This document shows positions 26,567 to 36,204 of a DNA stretch of 62,937 bases, one piece after another. A program made the position numbers and the translations under genes. The notes beneath the pieces were generated by a model. It was not told the DNA's origin. It saw only the letters and a list, made by a program, of their open reading frames with translations, and ran no database searches. Position 1 is the first letter of the stretch, and each line of letters starts with the position of its first letter. Source of the DNA: a virus; the IMG/VR virus record IMGVR_UViG_3300031774_000009, positions 1 to 62,937 of that record; one strand, given 5' to 3'.

Positions 26567-28591
26567 ATGTCTGAAAAACGCAAATATACGAAAAGGTCCG
26601 ATTACTGGAACAAATTCAAAGAACAAGAGAAAAAACACTTTGAAAATATGTCACAGGCAAGTGCTGGCGGTTATCAGCCAGAGTTACTAGGGGAATCCTT
26701 CTATAATTATGAGTCTAAAGCATATGCTCGGTCGGGAGGCCCTAGTTCTAGTACCAACACCCGGCGCAATAATATAGCTATTGCTCCTAAACTTTTTAAG
26801 TATGCTAATATTCGGGCAGGAATGTTGCCTTATGAATATGCTTTAGATGGAGTTAATGTTAGAGATGCAATAGAGTTAACCCAAAAGGCTTATGCGAATA
26901 TAGCGGTTTTTAGAAATGCTGTAGACATGATGGCAGATTTTGCTAATTCTACTTTGTATTTAGAAGGTGGTAGCGCTAAATCTCGAGCTTTTGTTAATGC
27001 GTGGTTAAAGAAAATAAAAATTTGGAGTTTAAAAGATCAGTTTTTCAGAGAGTTTTATCGTAGTGGAAATGTGTTCTTATATACCATCGAAGGAAAAATT
27101 AATGTAGAAGATTTTTCTAAGGTAAGAAATTTTGGTTTAACTTTAAAAACAAACAAATTACCTGTTAGGTATATTTTATTGAATCCTTTTGATATTGTAG
27201 CTAAAAGGGCCACCTCTTTTGATATAGGGCTTTATGCTAAAGTGCTTAGCGAATATGAGGCAGAGCGGCTTAAGAATCCTAAAACTGACGAGGACAGAGA
27301 GCTTTATGAAGCTTTAGACCCCGCTATAAAACTTGGACTAGAAAAAGACTCTTGGGCTATGAATGGCTTAAAGGTAGAGTTAGATCCTGAAAAATTAAGA
27401 TACGCTTTTTATAAAAAGCAAGATTATGAACCATTCGCTGTGCCTTTTGGTTTCCCTGTTTTAGATGATATTGAGTTTAAAATGGAAATGAAAAAAATTG
27501 ACCAATCTATTTGCCGTACTATCGAAAATGTAGTTCTTATGATTACCATGGGTACGACCCCTGACAAAGGAGGAGTAAATCCCCGCAATATAAGAGCCAT
27601 GCAGTCCCTTTTTCAAAATCAAAGTGTGGGACGTATTTTGGTTAGTGATTATACTACTAAAGCTGAATTCATTATTCCTGACATCCAAAAGGTAATTGGG
27701 CCAGCTAAATATGAGGTAGTCAACCAAGACATCAAAGAAGGCCTTCAAAATATAATTTTAAATCAAGAAAAGTTTGCTAGCACTGAAATCAAAGCTCAGA
27801 TGTTTTTACAAAGACTTAAAGAGTCAAGAGATGGTTTTCTTAATAATTTCCTGCAACCTGAAATCAAACAGATATGCAAAAATTATGGTTTTAAAAATGC
27901 TCCTTTGGCTAAATTTGAAACTATTGATTTGCAAGATCAAACACAGGTACAACGTACGATTACCCGAATGATGGAATTAGGAATCCTTCCTCCAGAAGAA
28001 GGAATCAAGGTAATTGAAACAGGAGTTTTCCCTAATAGCAAAGAACTAGACGCAGCTCAGGAAAAGTTTGTGGAAGATCGTCAAAAAGGATATTACAACC
28101 CAATCGTGGGAGGAACTCCCATGCCAATGACATTTGAAGAGGATGTTGAATTGGAAGAAATTAAGCATCCAAAGAGTGCTGAAATTTTACAAAAAGATTC
28201 AAATGGACCTCGGAGTGCGTCTAATCCGGGGAGACCTCTTGGCTCTAAAACTTTAGCCAAAGAGTGTTATTCCGTCACAGCCATTAAAGATACAGCCGAT
28301 AAAACTAATGATTTGTACAATTCCCTAGCTACTGAAGCGAGAAAAGTATTTAAGAAAAAACGTTTAAATAAAAACCAAAAGGAAATGTTAGAACGGGTAT
28401 GTGAGTCTGTAGTAGTTTCAAAAAATAAGACCGATTGGTTAGCGGCTGGTAAAGCTTGCATTAAAGATCCTCAAGAGTTAATCAAATTGCAACCCATGGA
28501 GCCCGTCCTAAAAATTAGCGCAGAACATGAGCTAGATGACTACGCGGCAGCGATTTTGCATCATAGTAGAAAAAATTCTCTCAAGAAATAA
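26567..28591 (+). CDS. Portal protein
   Basis: A 674-residue protein, at the upper end for portals, the ring through which DNA enters the head. The core shows IAVFRNAVDMMADFANSTLY, SLKDQFFREFYRSGNVFLYT and a wing/stem with helices of the kind in phage portals; it lies directly after TerL. The C-terminal about 150 residues (GRPLGSKTLAKECYSVTAIK; KEMLERVCESVVVSKNKTDW) form an extra conserved phage module that may act in maturation. Confidence 0.8.
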   Translation: MSEKRKYTKRSDYWNKFKEQEKKHFENMSQASAGGYQPELLGESFYNYESKAYARSGGPSSSTNTRRNNIAIAPKLFKYANIRAGMLPYEYALDGVNVRDAIELTQKAYANIAVFRNAVDMMADFANSTLYLEGGSAKSRAFVNAWLKKIKIWSLKDQFFREFYRSGNVFLYTIEGKINVEDFSKVRNFGLTLKTNKLPVRYILLNPFDIVAKRATSFDIGLYAKVLSEYEAERLKNPKTDEDRELYEALDPAIKLGLEKDSWAMNGLKVELDPEKLRYAFYKKQDYEPFAVPFGFPVLDDIEFKMEMKKIDQSICRTIENVVLMITMGTTPDKGGVNPRNIRAMQSLFQNQSVGRILVSDYTTKAEFIIPDIQKVIGPAKYEVVNQDIKEGLQNIILNQEKFASTEIKAQMFLQRLKESRDGFLNNFLQPEIKQICKNYGFKNAPLAKFETIDLQDQTQVQRTITRMMELGILPPEEGIKVIETGVFPNSKELDAAQEKFVEDRQKGYYNPIVGGTPMPMTFEEDVELEEIKHPKSAEILQKDSNGPRSASNPGRPLGSKTLAKECYSVTAIKDTADKTNDLYNSLATEARKVFKKKRLNKNQKEMLERVCESVVVSKNKTDWLAAGKACIKDPQELIKLQPMEPVLKISAEHELDDYAAAILHHSRKNSLKK

Positions 28592-28594
28592 TTT

Positions 28595-28604
28595 AGTGTA
28601 ACCT
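28595..28604 (+). promoter_or_regulatory. Late-type promoter motif AGTGTAACCT
   Basis: The motif lies 10 nt before ATG 28615 of the protease-scaffold gene; the same nonamer precedes the 19590 gene. Confidence 0.5.
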
Positions 28605-28614
28605 TTATGAAGAC

Positions 28615-30192
28615 ATGTCGACTAATTTCAAATACAAGACTCGCTATGATTTCACTGTTCATGCGACAACAGATTTAGAAAACGAGCTAAATATTAGTCA
28701 AGCCTCTTTGGAAAACTTACGCCCCCTTATCCCTAAATCTATTGATTTAGAAAGAAATATTGATTTAGTGGGAGCGGCCTTCAATGCAGCAGTTGTTAAT
28801 ACCTTTAATAAAAATGGGGATGGAATTAATTCTGAAACCGCTGTAGATCTCATAGATTACTTTGTTAATAAGCCTACAAATATTGAGCATAAAAAACAAA
28901 AAGTAGTTGGGCATATTGTAAATGCCGGGTTTACAGATTTAAATAATGATAAAATTTTAGGCAATGGCGCTGCTTTAGGAAACAAAGATCCTTACTATAT
29001 TTCATTGGCAGCCGTTATTTATAAAACTGTTAATAAAGATTTTGCAGATGTATTAATGCAATCTAGCGACGAAGAAAGTAATTTCTTTAAGAAAATTTCC
29101 GCCAGTTGGGAATTAGGTTTTAATGACTACGTATTAGCCGTAGGTTCCAAAGAACTTAAAGATGCTGAAATCATTAGTGACCCAGCTCACATAAATGAAA
29201 TGAAGCATTTTTTAAAGGCGTTTGAGGGTTCTGGAGCTTTAAATGATGGTACGCCTATTTACCGTTTAGTGGTAGGAGATGTATTCCCTTTAGGGATTGG
29301 ATTTACTACTAATCCCGCCGCCGATGTCAGTGGACTCATAGTTCAGAAAAACATAGATCTGGATATAAATGATAAACGAGATGCAGTGGAAGACGAAAAG
29401 AATTTTAAAAATAATATTTTAAAAATTTCACAAAGTGAAAATAATAATGTAAAAAATACTAATACTATGGATATTACAGAGTTCAAAACCGAGTTCGAGA
29501 AGGTTCTCGATTCGAAGTTAGCGGACAATGCTGAATTCACTCAAGAAGCCGTAGCTAATGTAGCCTCTCATGTTATCGATAAGATTCGTGAGAAGGATGC
29601 AGAGTTTAAGGCTGAAAGAGAAGCTGTTGAGGCTGAAAAGGCTCAAGCTGAGAAAGATGCAACCGAAGCTAAAGCTTCGATGGAAGACCTTCAGAAGAAA
29701 CTGGAGGAAGCTGATGAGAAAATTTCATCATTAGAATCATCCATCAACGCTGCTGCGGCAGAACAGCTATTTAATAGTCGCATGGAAGCTATTGATGAGC
29801 TTTACGACCTTTCCGATCAAGACCGTACGGTTTTGGCGAATGAAGTAAAGACTCTGGAAGCTTCTGATGAGACTTTTGAAAGTTATCAGGGCAAATTGGC
29901 CTCCTTACTCCACCATAAGAGCAAAGCTTTTAAAGTGGAACAGGAAAAACAATTTGAGGCTAAGGTTCAGGAAGAACTTGAAAAGCGTTTAGCTACTACT
30001 TCGCAAGAAGGCGTTGCTATTGCTACTGAAGTTACTCCAGAAGCCGAAGAAACTGTAGAGGAAGTTGTGGAAAACGTTGAAGTTCCGCATTCAAGCATCG
30101 CTAATAATAACGAAGCTTCTTCCACGGAAGAGTCCTTGTCAGATCAATTCAGACGGGCTTTTAATACCGAAAATATTTCAATAACCTACTAA
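28615..30192 (+). CDS. Prohead protease-scaffold fusion
   Basis: A 525-residue protein. Residues about 1-250 look like a head maturation protease: TNIEHKKQKVVGHIVNAGFT gives a His-containing active-site region, and SASWELGFNDYVLA is another conserved segment. Residues about 285-450 form a long Glu/Lys/Ala coiled coil (AEREAVEAEKAQAEKDATEA; KASMEDLQKKLEEADEKISS) typical of scaffolds, then an acidic tail. An internal ATG (29467) starts MDITEFKTEFEKVLDSK and could yield scaffold alone, as in lambda C/Nu3. Confidence 0.75.
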   Translation: MSTNFKYKTRYDFTVHATTDLENELNISQASLENLRPLIPKSIDLERNIDLVGAAFNAAVVNTFNKNGDGINSETAVDLIDYFVNKPTNIEHKKQKVVGHIVNAGFTDLNNDKILGNGAALGNKDPYYISLAAVIYKTVNKDFADVLMQSSDEESNFFKKISASWELGFNDYVLAVGSKELKDAEIISDPAHINEMKHFLKAFEGSGALNDGTPIYRLVVGDVFPLGIGFTTNPAADVSGLIVQKNIDLDINDKRDAVEDEKNFKNNILKISQSENNNVKNTNTMDITEFKTEFEKVLDSKLADNAEFTQEAVANVASHVIDKIREKDAEFKAEREAVEAEKAQAEKDATEAKASMEDLQKKLEEADEKISSLESSINAAAAEQLFNSRMEAIDELYDLSDQDRTVLANEVKTLEASDETFESYQGKLASLLHHKSKAFKVEQEKQFEAKVQEELEKRLATTSQEGVAIATEVTPEAEETVEEVVENVEVPHSSIANNNEASSTEESLSDQFRRAFNTENISITY

Positions 30193-30204
30193 ATATAAAA
30201 CATT

Positions 30205-30867
30205 ATGGCACTTAGATTATACCCATTTAGGCAATATAACGAAACAGACGTCATCAACTTATTTGCAAACCAGATAGTTGATGATAGTCCCACAACCAAT
30301 GGCAATGGTAGTGCAGGCGTGATGGTTAAGGTATTGAGCGGAAACTTGAACCAAGACACTTTCGATCTTATCGGCAGTGATTACTTGGGGAAAACTGATT
30401 ACCCGTTCTTGGGCGCTGACAAGTACCCAACTGTACCTTTACGTTTCGAACCTGCTACTACTGGAGCTCCGGTCTTAGGCGTTACTCTCAATCAAACATT
30501 GAAGAATGACGAGAATGGAGAAAAACTCCTTTATAACCCAATCAAGAAAGATGAACTTCAGGCAGTTCTTAGCGGTCAGGCTTGCCCAGTCGCTACTAAA
30601 GGCATGTTTACTTTTGATGAGACAGCATATGAAAAAGATAGCAATTTCGTTCCCGGTAACGTAGTTGGTATTTCTGCAAATGCTGGCAAATTAACAGGTT
30701 ATAATCGGGAACGTTTAGTTGATCTTGACGCGGCTCTTGTTGGTCATATTTTGGCCACAGGCAATAGAACGTCGCAGAATGGTCAGTCGGATGTGTTCGC
30801 TGGTACGGGTACTGCACAGTACGCGTTAGTTCAGCTAGATTCAAGCAGCTCATTGGATGTTGCATAA
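30205..30867 (+). CDS. Putative capsid decoration protein
   Basis: A 220-residue Asn/Gly/Thr-rich beta protein, MALRLYPFRQYNETDVINLF at the start, lying between the scaffold and the capsid gene. That is the usual position of decoration (head-stabilising) proteins such as lambda gpD. No sequence motif proves this. It has no SD but an A-rich upstream. Confidence 0.55.
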   Translation: MALRLYPFRQYNETDVINLFANQIVDDSPTTNGNGSAGVMVKVLSGNLNQDTFDLIGSDYLGKTDYPFLGADKYPTVPLRFEPATTGAPVLGVTLNQTLKNDENGEKLLYNPIKKDELQAVLSGQACPVATKGMFTFDETAYEKDSNFVPGNVVGISANAGKLTGYNRERLVDLDAALVGHILATGNRTSQNGQSDVFAGTGTAQYALVQLDSSSSLDVA

Positions 30868-30899
30868 CCCTTAACGTAGAAAGGAATTAATATAATATA

Positions 30900-32057
30900 A
30901 TGAAAATTACATTAAAAAGAACCGATGAGCAAGTAGAATTAGTGAAGGCAATGGGGTCTCGCAATCGCGAAACCGCCTACGCAGCTCAAATTGCTTTAGC
31001 TGAGTTTATTGGTCCGGTTTTGTCCGAAGTTATCAATAACGCTCCGACTATCAGCAATCTATTCACTCCGTTAGAATATAATGCAGATGATAATCCTTCG
31101 ATTCCGTTGGATCTGTATTACGATGTGTTTGACGAAGATTACATTCGAGTTTACAGTCAATCTGTAGCTGGAGGTCTTCCAACAAACTATGTGCAGCCGA
31201 CAGCTTCCGAGCTTAAGTTCGCCACTTACAGCTTAGATAGTGCAGTGTCTTTCGATAGAAAGTATGCTTCACGTTCTAGGCTTGACGTAATTGGTAAGAC
31301 TTTTACTCGTGTCGCACAGGAAGTTTTACTTAAACAAGAAAGAACTTCCTCAAACCTCTTGATGACAGCTCTCGCGAACGCAACTGCTGGTGATGCTAGC
31401 TTCACAGCTAAAAACCGCAATGTGTTCAGAACTGCTCAGGCGGGCCGTTTCTTAATGGATGACTTGAATAAGTTATTCACTAAGATTAAGAGAGTTAATG
31501 CTTCTTGGTCTGGCGGGACTCCTGCTGGAGCTCGTAAGGCTTTGACTGACCTCTTAGTGTCTCCTGAAGTAGTTGAGCAAATTCGTGCTATGTCATATCA
31601 GCCAGTGAGTACACTTGGCCCATCTGGTGCTGCTGCTGCAGCCGGTGATGGTGCAGGTATTCCTGCAACTGATGCTGTCAGAAATTCAGTATTTAGCCAG
31701 AGCGGCTTAACTGAATTCTTTGGCGTGGCTATCATGGAAGTCCTTGAGTTAGGTGTTGGCAAGCGCTTCAACGATGTGTTCGACACAGTGGCTGGTACTA
31801 CCGATTATCTTAATAACGGTTCTACTACTGCTTCTAGCGTCTTTAATGGTGCTACCGAACAGATTATTGTTGGTCTTGATCGCAGCCGTGACGCGATGGT
31901 TCGCGCTATTGCTGTAGATTCCGAAACTGGATCTCAATTCAATTTGGTCGCTGATGATCAGTTCTCCGCTAGACAGCAGAGAATCGGTTATTATGGCGCA
32001 TTGGAAGAGGGACGTATGGTCTTGGACAACAGAGCCTTAGTGGGCTTAATTATGTAA
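30900..32057 (+). CDS. Major capsid protein
   Basis: A 385-residue protein in the major capsid position (after protease/scaffold, before head-tail joining). Features include an N-terminal helix (TDEQVELVKAMGSRNRETAY), TISNLFTPLEYNADDN and beta/alpha regions consistent with an HK97-type fold. No N-terminal scaffold-like part is seen, in line with a separate scaffold gene. Translation likely depends on an AAAGGA stretch and A/T-rich leader (AATATAATATA) before ATG 30900. A strong terminator follows. Confidence 0.75.
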   Translation: MKITLKRTDEQVELVKAMGSRNRETAYAAQIALAEFIGPVLSEVINNAPTISNLFTPLEYNADDNPSIPLDLYYDVFDEDYIRVYSQSVAGGLPTNYVQPTASELKFATYSLDSAVSFDRKYASRSRLDVIGKTFTRVAQEVLLKQERTSSNLLMTALANATAGDASFTAKNRNVFRTAQAGRFLMDDLNKLFTKIKRVNASWSGGTPAGARKALTDLLVSPEVVEQIRAMSYQPVSTLGPSGAAAAAGDGAGIPATDAVRNSVFSQSGLTEFFGVAIMEVLELGVGKRFNDVFDTVAGTTDYLNNGSTTASSVFNGATEQIIVGLDRSRDAMVRAIAVDSETGSQFNLVADDQFSARQQRIGYYGALEEGRMVLDNRALVGLIM

Positions 32058-32073
32058 TCAGTGTAATCCTGAT

Positions 32074-32101
32074 AAACTCCGCTCCTTCGGGAGCGGAGTT
32101 T
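32074..32101 (+). terminator. Strong Rho-independent terminator after the capsid gene
   Basis: Stem AAACTCCGCTCC / GGAGCGGAGTTT with a TTCG tetraloop, then T8. An AGTGTAATCC just before it (about 32060) resembles the late motif but has no gene behind it. Confidence 0.9.
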
Positions 32102-32123
32102 TTTTTTGGAAAAATGCAATTTT

Positions 32124-32135
32124 AGTTGTAATATA
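32124..32135 (+). promoter_or_regulatory. Late-type promoter motif variant AGTTGTAATATA
   Basis: Motif with one extra T, 5 nt before ATG 32141. The same AGTTGTAA form precedes the tail tube gene. Confidence 0.45.
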
Positions 32136-32140
32136 TTAAC

Positions 32141-32572
32141 ATGGCAGCGAAAAAAAAGACTACTAAGAAAGTAGAAAAAAAAGGCGTTTCTAAAGCGTCC
32201 AAGAAGAAGACTAACCTTGAAGATATAGAAAATTTTACCACAGGTAAAATGGATGATGACGCCATCGAAAAGGTAAAAAAGCTTGAAGAAGTCTTGGGAA
32301 TCAAGACCGTAAATCCTTTTGGTACTAATGACCCTAACATTTTTGAGCAAGGATTAAAAGATTCCAACTTAAGCGATTTACAGAATTTAGCAATGAAAGT
32401 TGGTGTATTCCCTGATGGCAGTCTAGCTCGACTCAGGGATAAATTACGAGCAGAATTTACCCGTATTACTCGCGGTGCGAGAACTATAAGCATGGAAGAT
32501 CCACTGCCTATTCATGATCCTAGTCACCCTAATCATGAAAGAGCCAAGAAATTAATGAGCGAAGGTTTCTAG
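32141..32572 (+). CDS. Hypothetical head-region protein
   Basis: A 143-residue protein with a very Lys-rich head (AAKKKTTKKVEKKGVSKASK), then a helical acidic part and DPSHPNHERAKKLMSEGF at the end. The Lys-rich head suggests DNA or capsid binding. Own terminator upstream and late motif make it a separate unit with the next gene. Role unknown. Confidence 0.55.
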   Translation: MAAKKKTTKKVEKKGVSKASKKKTNLEDIENFTTGKMDDDAIEKVKKLEEVLGIKTVNPFGTNDPNIFEQGLKDSNLSDLQNLAMKVGVFPDGSLARLRDKLRAEFTRITRGARTISMEDPLPIHDPSHPNHERAKKLMSEGF

Positions 32573-32577
32573 TTTTT

Positions 32578-32590
32578 AGTGTAAATATAT
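32578..32590 (+). promoter_or_regulatory. Late-type promoter motif AGTGTAAATATAT
   Basis: The motif ends 3 nt before ATG 32594. Confidence 0.5.
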
Positions 32591-32593
32591 CAT

Positions 32594-33148
32594 ATGCCGA
32601 ACAGACAGAAAACGCCATATTTGGTAAGCACGATAGCTACAGGTATTTATAATGATGAATTTGATTCTGATACAGGTTACGCGACGTTAGCTTCAATTTC
32701 AGGGTGGCTTGCTAATAATGTAGGCTTACTTAATACTATTCTTTATCGAGCATTTTCTGGTTCAGGAAGCACTACTGACTATCCTGATGATACAGTCTTG
32801 ATGCCATCTGGGAATTTCCGATTTGAAGAGGCTGATATCTACAAGCAAGTTTATCTGAATAACTATTATACTAAAAAGGCACGAGCTGTATTAAAAGGTA
32901 TAGATAGTTCCGTTGATTTCATTTCTTTACGCGAAGGGGATTCTGTGATTACCCGAACTAATAAAAATGAGATTGCCAAGACTTACAGAGGCTTCGCTAA
33001 GGACGCAGAAGAGCGCCTAGAAACGCTTGTAGCTAAATATAACATATATGATGCCGAACCAGTTCAAGTAGCCGGCACAGACGCTTCTGTGGACGCTAGT
33101 GGGGATATTTATTCTGCTTGGGATTACCGAGGCCGTGCAGGCTGGTAA
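32594..33148 (+). CDS. Putative head-tail connector or neck protein
   Basis: A 184-residue protein, MPNRQKTPYLVSTIATGIYN at the start, with helices and Asp/Tyr-rich loops (NNYYTKKARAVLKGIDSS). Position after the capsid and before the inverted tail module fits a head-completion adaptor. No firm motif. Confidence 0.45.
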   Translation: MPNRQKTPYLVSTIATGIYNDEFDSDTGYATLASISGWLANNVGLLNTILYRAFSGSGSTTDYPDDTVLMPSGNFRFEEADIYKQVYLNNYYTKKARAVLKGIDSSVDFISLREGDSVITRTNKNEIAKTYRGFAKDAEERLETLVAKYNIYDAEPVQVAGTDASVDASGDIYSAWDYRGRAGW

Positions 33149-33179
33149 CTACTGATTTTTCTTTTTAATAACTTCATAA

Positions 33180-33209
33180 AAAAAACCCCGCCCGAAGGCG
33201 GGGTTTTTT
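33180..33209. terminator. Bidirectional terminator between convergent head and tail genes
   Basis: Stem AAAAAACCCCGCC / GGCGGGGTTTTTT with a CGAA loop. It ends both the plus-strand head genes and the minus-strand tail module. Confidence 0.9.
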
Positions 33210-33229
33210 GCGAATAAGTTTAATTAGTA

Positions 33230-34699
33230 TTAGCTTGGAGTTAATACTGAGTTGGCCAAACCACCTTGCTGAGATTTTTGGTCGCCCAATGGCCAGAAAG
33301 GGAGAGTGGTCCATCTAGCATAAGAGCCTCTCATAAAGATACCATTGCTAGTATCAGCAGATCCACCAACTTGTGTAGAGAATGTAATGTCAACAGTCTC
33401 ATTGTCTCCAATAGCGTTGCTATAACTTTCTCCTTCTAGTCTTGCCCCTTTAACATCAATTATCAAAGCGTCAGCGCCCGGTTTACCCGTTCCAGCCGAT
33501 CTGCGTAGAGTTAAACGGAAGTCATGTTTGTCTGTAGAGCTTAATCTTTCGAATAAGTTGTTGCTTCTCAATTCAGAGACAATTGCCGAAACGCTAACAT
33601 CAATATTCATTGGCAGATCGATAACACGAGCGTATCCAAATGTATTACCTAATCTACCAAGAATAGTACGACTCATTGGAACGGTCACATTAAAGCTTTG
33701 GATGTGAGCTGCGCCGGCTCCACTTAAAATAGTGAATCCGTCACTATTAAAGGTAGATTCTGCATCATCAATGAATTCAAGATTAATATCGCCCGGGCGT
33801 AAAGCAACAATTGTATTATCTGCTACAGCGTCACCATTAACATAGTCTCCTGTGGTAGAAATAGTGCCACCTCGGAAGTTATAGTTGTGTGCTACTTGCT
33901 GACCATTAATATCGTCAACTCCCGGAATTTGGTTGCCGGTTACGGCATTAGGGCTAGTTCCATCTAAAGCTCCAGAAATATAATTGTCGGCTCTAATATT
34001 AAATGCCTCAACACTAACACTGGCAGTAGGAATAGATCCGACTGATGCGTCTATGTTGTAGTCACTAATAAATCCATTACCGATAGAAATAATATCATAA
34101 TCAGTTGAATTAGAAACAACAGTATCTCCTTGAACATCTTTGCCTTCTTTAGAAGTAACGATAAAATAGTTATTTCCTTGGGTATCTTCGATCAATCCTG
34201 AAAGAGCAGAAAATCCGGAGATACAACCGTCTCCCGTCCATGCATATGTAGTAGCAGTAGGACGAGAGGCACCGGCGGGTATCGCCGTTGCACTTCCAGA
34301 TCCATTAGTAGGGATATTGAAACCCATTTTACGTTCATTTCCTCCGTCAGTAAGATAATAATTAAAATCTAAACCAACAGTGGGTGATTCCATTACAATA
34401 GAATCTAATCTGGCCAATTTGCCGAATTCATTGATATCTTGACGATTAATCGTGAAATTAAAGTTCGCAGATTGAACTCGATGAAGAGGTTCGATTAAGG
34501 TTCTATTTAAAACAACGGCAGCACCACCAAGATGCGGCGATTGACCGTCGGTGTATGCTATCCCTGTGACTCCTGTCCAATTGGTATTACCGGGAGCGTC
34601 AACAGAGCAAAATTTATTGCCTGTTTGCATATGGTAACCAGTGGATGTAGGGCTCATAAAGAGAGCCTGACTTTGATAAATTACTCTGTTTCTAGCCAT
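33230..34699 (-). CDS. Putative major tail (tube) protein
   Basis: A 489-residue protein. A beta-rich body with many Gly/Asn/Thr strands, SANFNFTINRQDINEFGKLA near the start and IDLPMNIDVSVSAIVSELRS later, fits a tail tube protein with added surface domains. It ends the inverted neck module just before the terminator. Two smaller plus-strand proteins (45313, 48179) appear related in position and style. Its start (ATG 34699) follows an AGTTGTAAATTA motif. Confidence 0.55.
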   Translation of the reverse strand: MARNRVIYQSQALFMSPTSTGYHMQTGNKFCSVDAPGNTNWTGVTGIAYTDGQSPHLGGAAVVLNRTLIEPLHRVQSANFNFTINRQDINEFGKLARLDSIVMESPTVGLDFNYYLTDGGNERKMGFNIPTNGSGSATAIPAGASRPTATTYAWTGDGCISGFSALSGLIEDTQGNNYFIVTSKEGKDVQGDTVVSNSTDYDIISIGNGFISDYNIDASVGSIPTASVSVEAFNIRADNYISGALDGTSPNAVTGNQIPGVDDINGQQVAHNYNFRGGTISTTGDYVNGDAVADNTIVALRPGDINLEFIDDAESTFNSDGFTILSGAGAAHIQSFNVTVPMSRTILGRLGNTFGYARVIDLPMNIDVSVSAIVSELRSNNLFERLSSTDKHDFRLTLRRSAGTGKPGADALIIDVKGARLEGESYSNAIGDNETVDITFSTQVGGSADTSNGIFMRGSYARWTTLPFWPLGDQKSQQGGLANSVLTPS

Positions 34700-34720
34700 A
34701 ATAGTATATTAAATTTAAAA

Positions 34721-34732
34721 TAATTTACAACT
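34721..34732 (-). promoter_or_regulatory. Late-type promoter motif variant AGTTGTAAATTA
   Basis: Minus strand, 21 nt before ATG 34699. It lies in the 54-bp gap between two genes of the inverted module. Confidence 0.45.
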
Positions 34733-34753
34733 TTTTTTTGAATTTGAGAACTT

Positions 34754-35602
34754 TTAACTTCGAGGGTCGCGATATTTATAGATTTCAAAGTCACAGAATC
34801 CTACAAAAAGATCAACAGGTATTACTTTATTGGAGCTATCGGAGATTTTAGATACATTTACATTATTTACCATATAGAAATTTCCGTCTGCCGCTACGTT
34901 GTTATAATCATAGCCTGTAGGATAAGCAGATTTAACGTCTCCATATTCATCTAAAGGGGAACCTGTGAAAGGAATATTGCCAAAAACAGTATGTGCAGAA
35001 TCCGCCATTACCGATAAAGCTCCGTCTAATTGATAAATATTTTCTGCAAAAATTACAGCGGTTACATCTGTTACAGTATTGTCGGTTCCTCCTAAAGCGA
35101 AAGGTTCATTTGTAGTTGCTCCTAAAGAGAGAAAGGCTGCAGGGGTAGCTTGGTCATAAGGAGGGACATACGTCAGAGTGCGTCCATAGCGGCTATTCTT
35201 CTTATATTTCGTAGCCGTTATCATCGATTCTTCTGTTTGGTTAGAAATATAAACATTGAAATCTTTAACCGTATAGGTTCCGCTTATGTTAGTTCCTGTA
35301 GCAAAATCTGAATCAAACAACACTCTCCCATTATCAAAGTCAAATTTTAGACCACTGGTCCCTTCAGCTATAGCGCCCGAATCTCCACTGATCAGAGGGT
35401 TGATTTGGGCGGCGCTGATATTTTTATCATATACCCATTGTTTATAAGGCGATCCAAATACTCTTTTATTTTGTACGCGTTCATCCGCATAATAATAAAA
35501 ATCCGTGCTGTAAGTTGTATAAGCCTCTCCTTTACGGGTAAGAAAATCATCGAACCAAAGGTAAAAGCTGTTTAAAAGCTCATGTTGATATACTGTTTTC
35601 AT
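34754..35602 (-). CDS. Putative tail terminator or neck protein
   Basis: A 282-residue Tyr/Asp/Ser-rich beta protein, MKTVYQHELLNSFYLWFDDF at the start, ending PVDLFVGFCDFEIYKYRDPR. The order closure protein - neck protein - this - tube protein is that of siphovirus tail-completion genes. It overlaps its neighbour by 4 nt. No motif proves the role. Confidence 0.5.
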   Translation of the reverse strand: MKTVYQHELLNSFYLWFDDFLTRKGEAYTTYSTDFYYYADERVQNKRVFGSPYKQWVYDKNISAAQINPLISGDSGAIAEGTSGLKFDFDNGRVLFDSDFATGTNISGTYTVKDFNVYISNQTEESMITATKYKKNSRYGRTLTYVPPYDQATPAAFLSLGATTNEPFALGGTDNTVTDVTAVIFAENIYQLDGALSVMADSAHTVFGNIPFTGSPLDEYGDVKSAYPTGYDYNNVAADGNFYMVNNVNVSKISDSSNKVIPVDLFVGFCDFEIYKYRDPRS

Positions 35603-36204
35603 GAAAAAGTTTTCTTTTCTAATTTTTGTATTTCTTTATAATAATTATTGAGTAAAGTCGACATATAAGAAGTATTAGAGAATCTACCTCCTCTAACCGG
35701 AGCTTGAGTCTGAATAGCGAATCCAGATTTAGATTTAGCTATTCTACTGCTTTTTACTAGATACTGCCCTAATCCGGAAATTCCTCGTTCGATTCCTCGT
35801 GCCCAACTACGACCAGTGGCCCATGGCATAGGTGTGGCTCCAAAAACCTCTTGTTTTGTGGGGACTTCAATTTGTATAGACATATATTTATTGCGAGGAT
35901 GATAGTGGATTTCATAAGCTTCCAATAGTTTTCTTAAATTTTTAATTGGATCACTTCCCGAATCAAATCCAATGTAAGTAAAAAGATTGCCAACGCCTCC
36001 AAGAGTTCTGCTAATATTGGTAGCAGATGGACCTCCTTTAATTTCTTGAGTAACAGGATGAGCTTCAAAAGCCTTAAGGAAATCTGTATATATCTGCTTA
36101 AATTCTGTATCCACAATTTGTTTTACTCTTTTTTTAAAAGAATTTTCTTTAATGACTTTTTGATCAATATTTTGCAAATCACGGTTGGAGAGTTTTAAAG
36201 CCAT
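35599..36204 (-). CDS. Putative neck or tail-completion protein
   Basis: A 201-residue, mostly basic protein, MALKLSNRDLQNIDQKVIKE at the start, with a long helix (VKQIVDTEFKQIYTDFLKAF). The position within the inverted head-tail module and its size resemble HK97 gp10-type neck proteins. It shares one base with the upstream stop. Confidence 0.5.
   Translation of the reverse strand: MALKLSNRDLQNIDQKVIKENSFKKRVKQIVDTEFKQIYTDFLKAFEAHPVTQEIKGGPSATNISRTLGGVGNLFTYIGFDSGSDPIKNLRKLLEAYEIHYHPRNKYMSIQIEVPTKQEVFGATPMPWATGRSWARGIERGISGLGQYLVKSSRIAKSKSGFAIQTQAPVRGGRFSNTSYMSTLLNNYYKEIQKLEKKTFS

Noticed and set aside
32058-32069. AGTGTAATCC after the capsid gene as a promoter
   Set aside because: It is followed directly by a strong terminator and no gene starts behind it.
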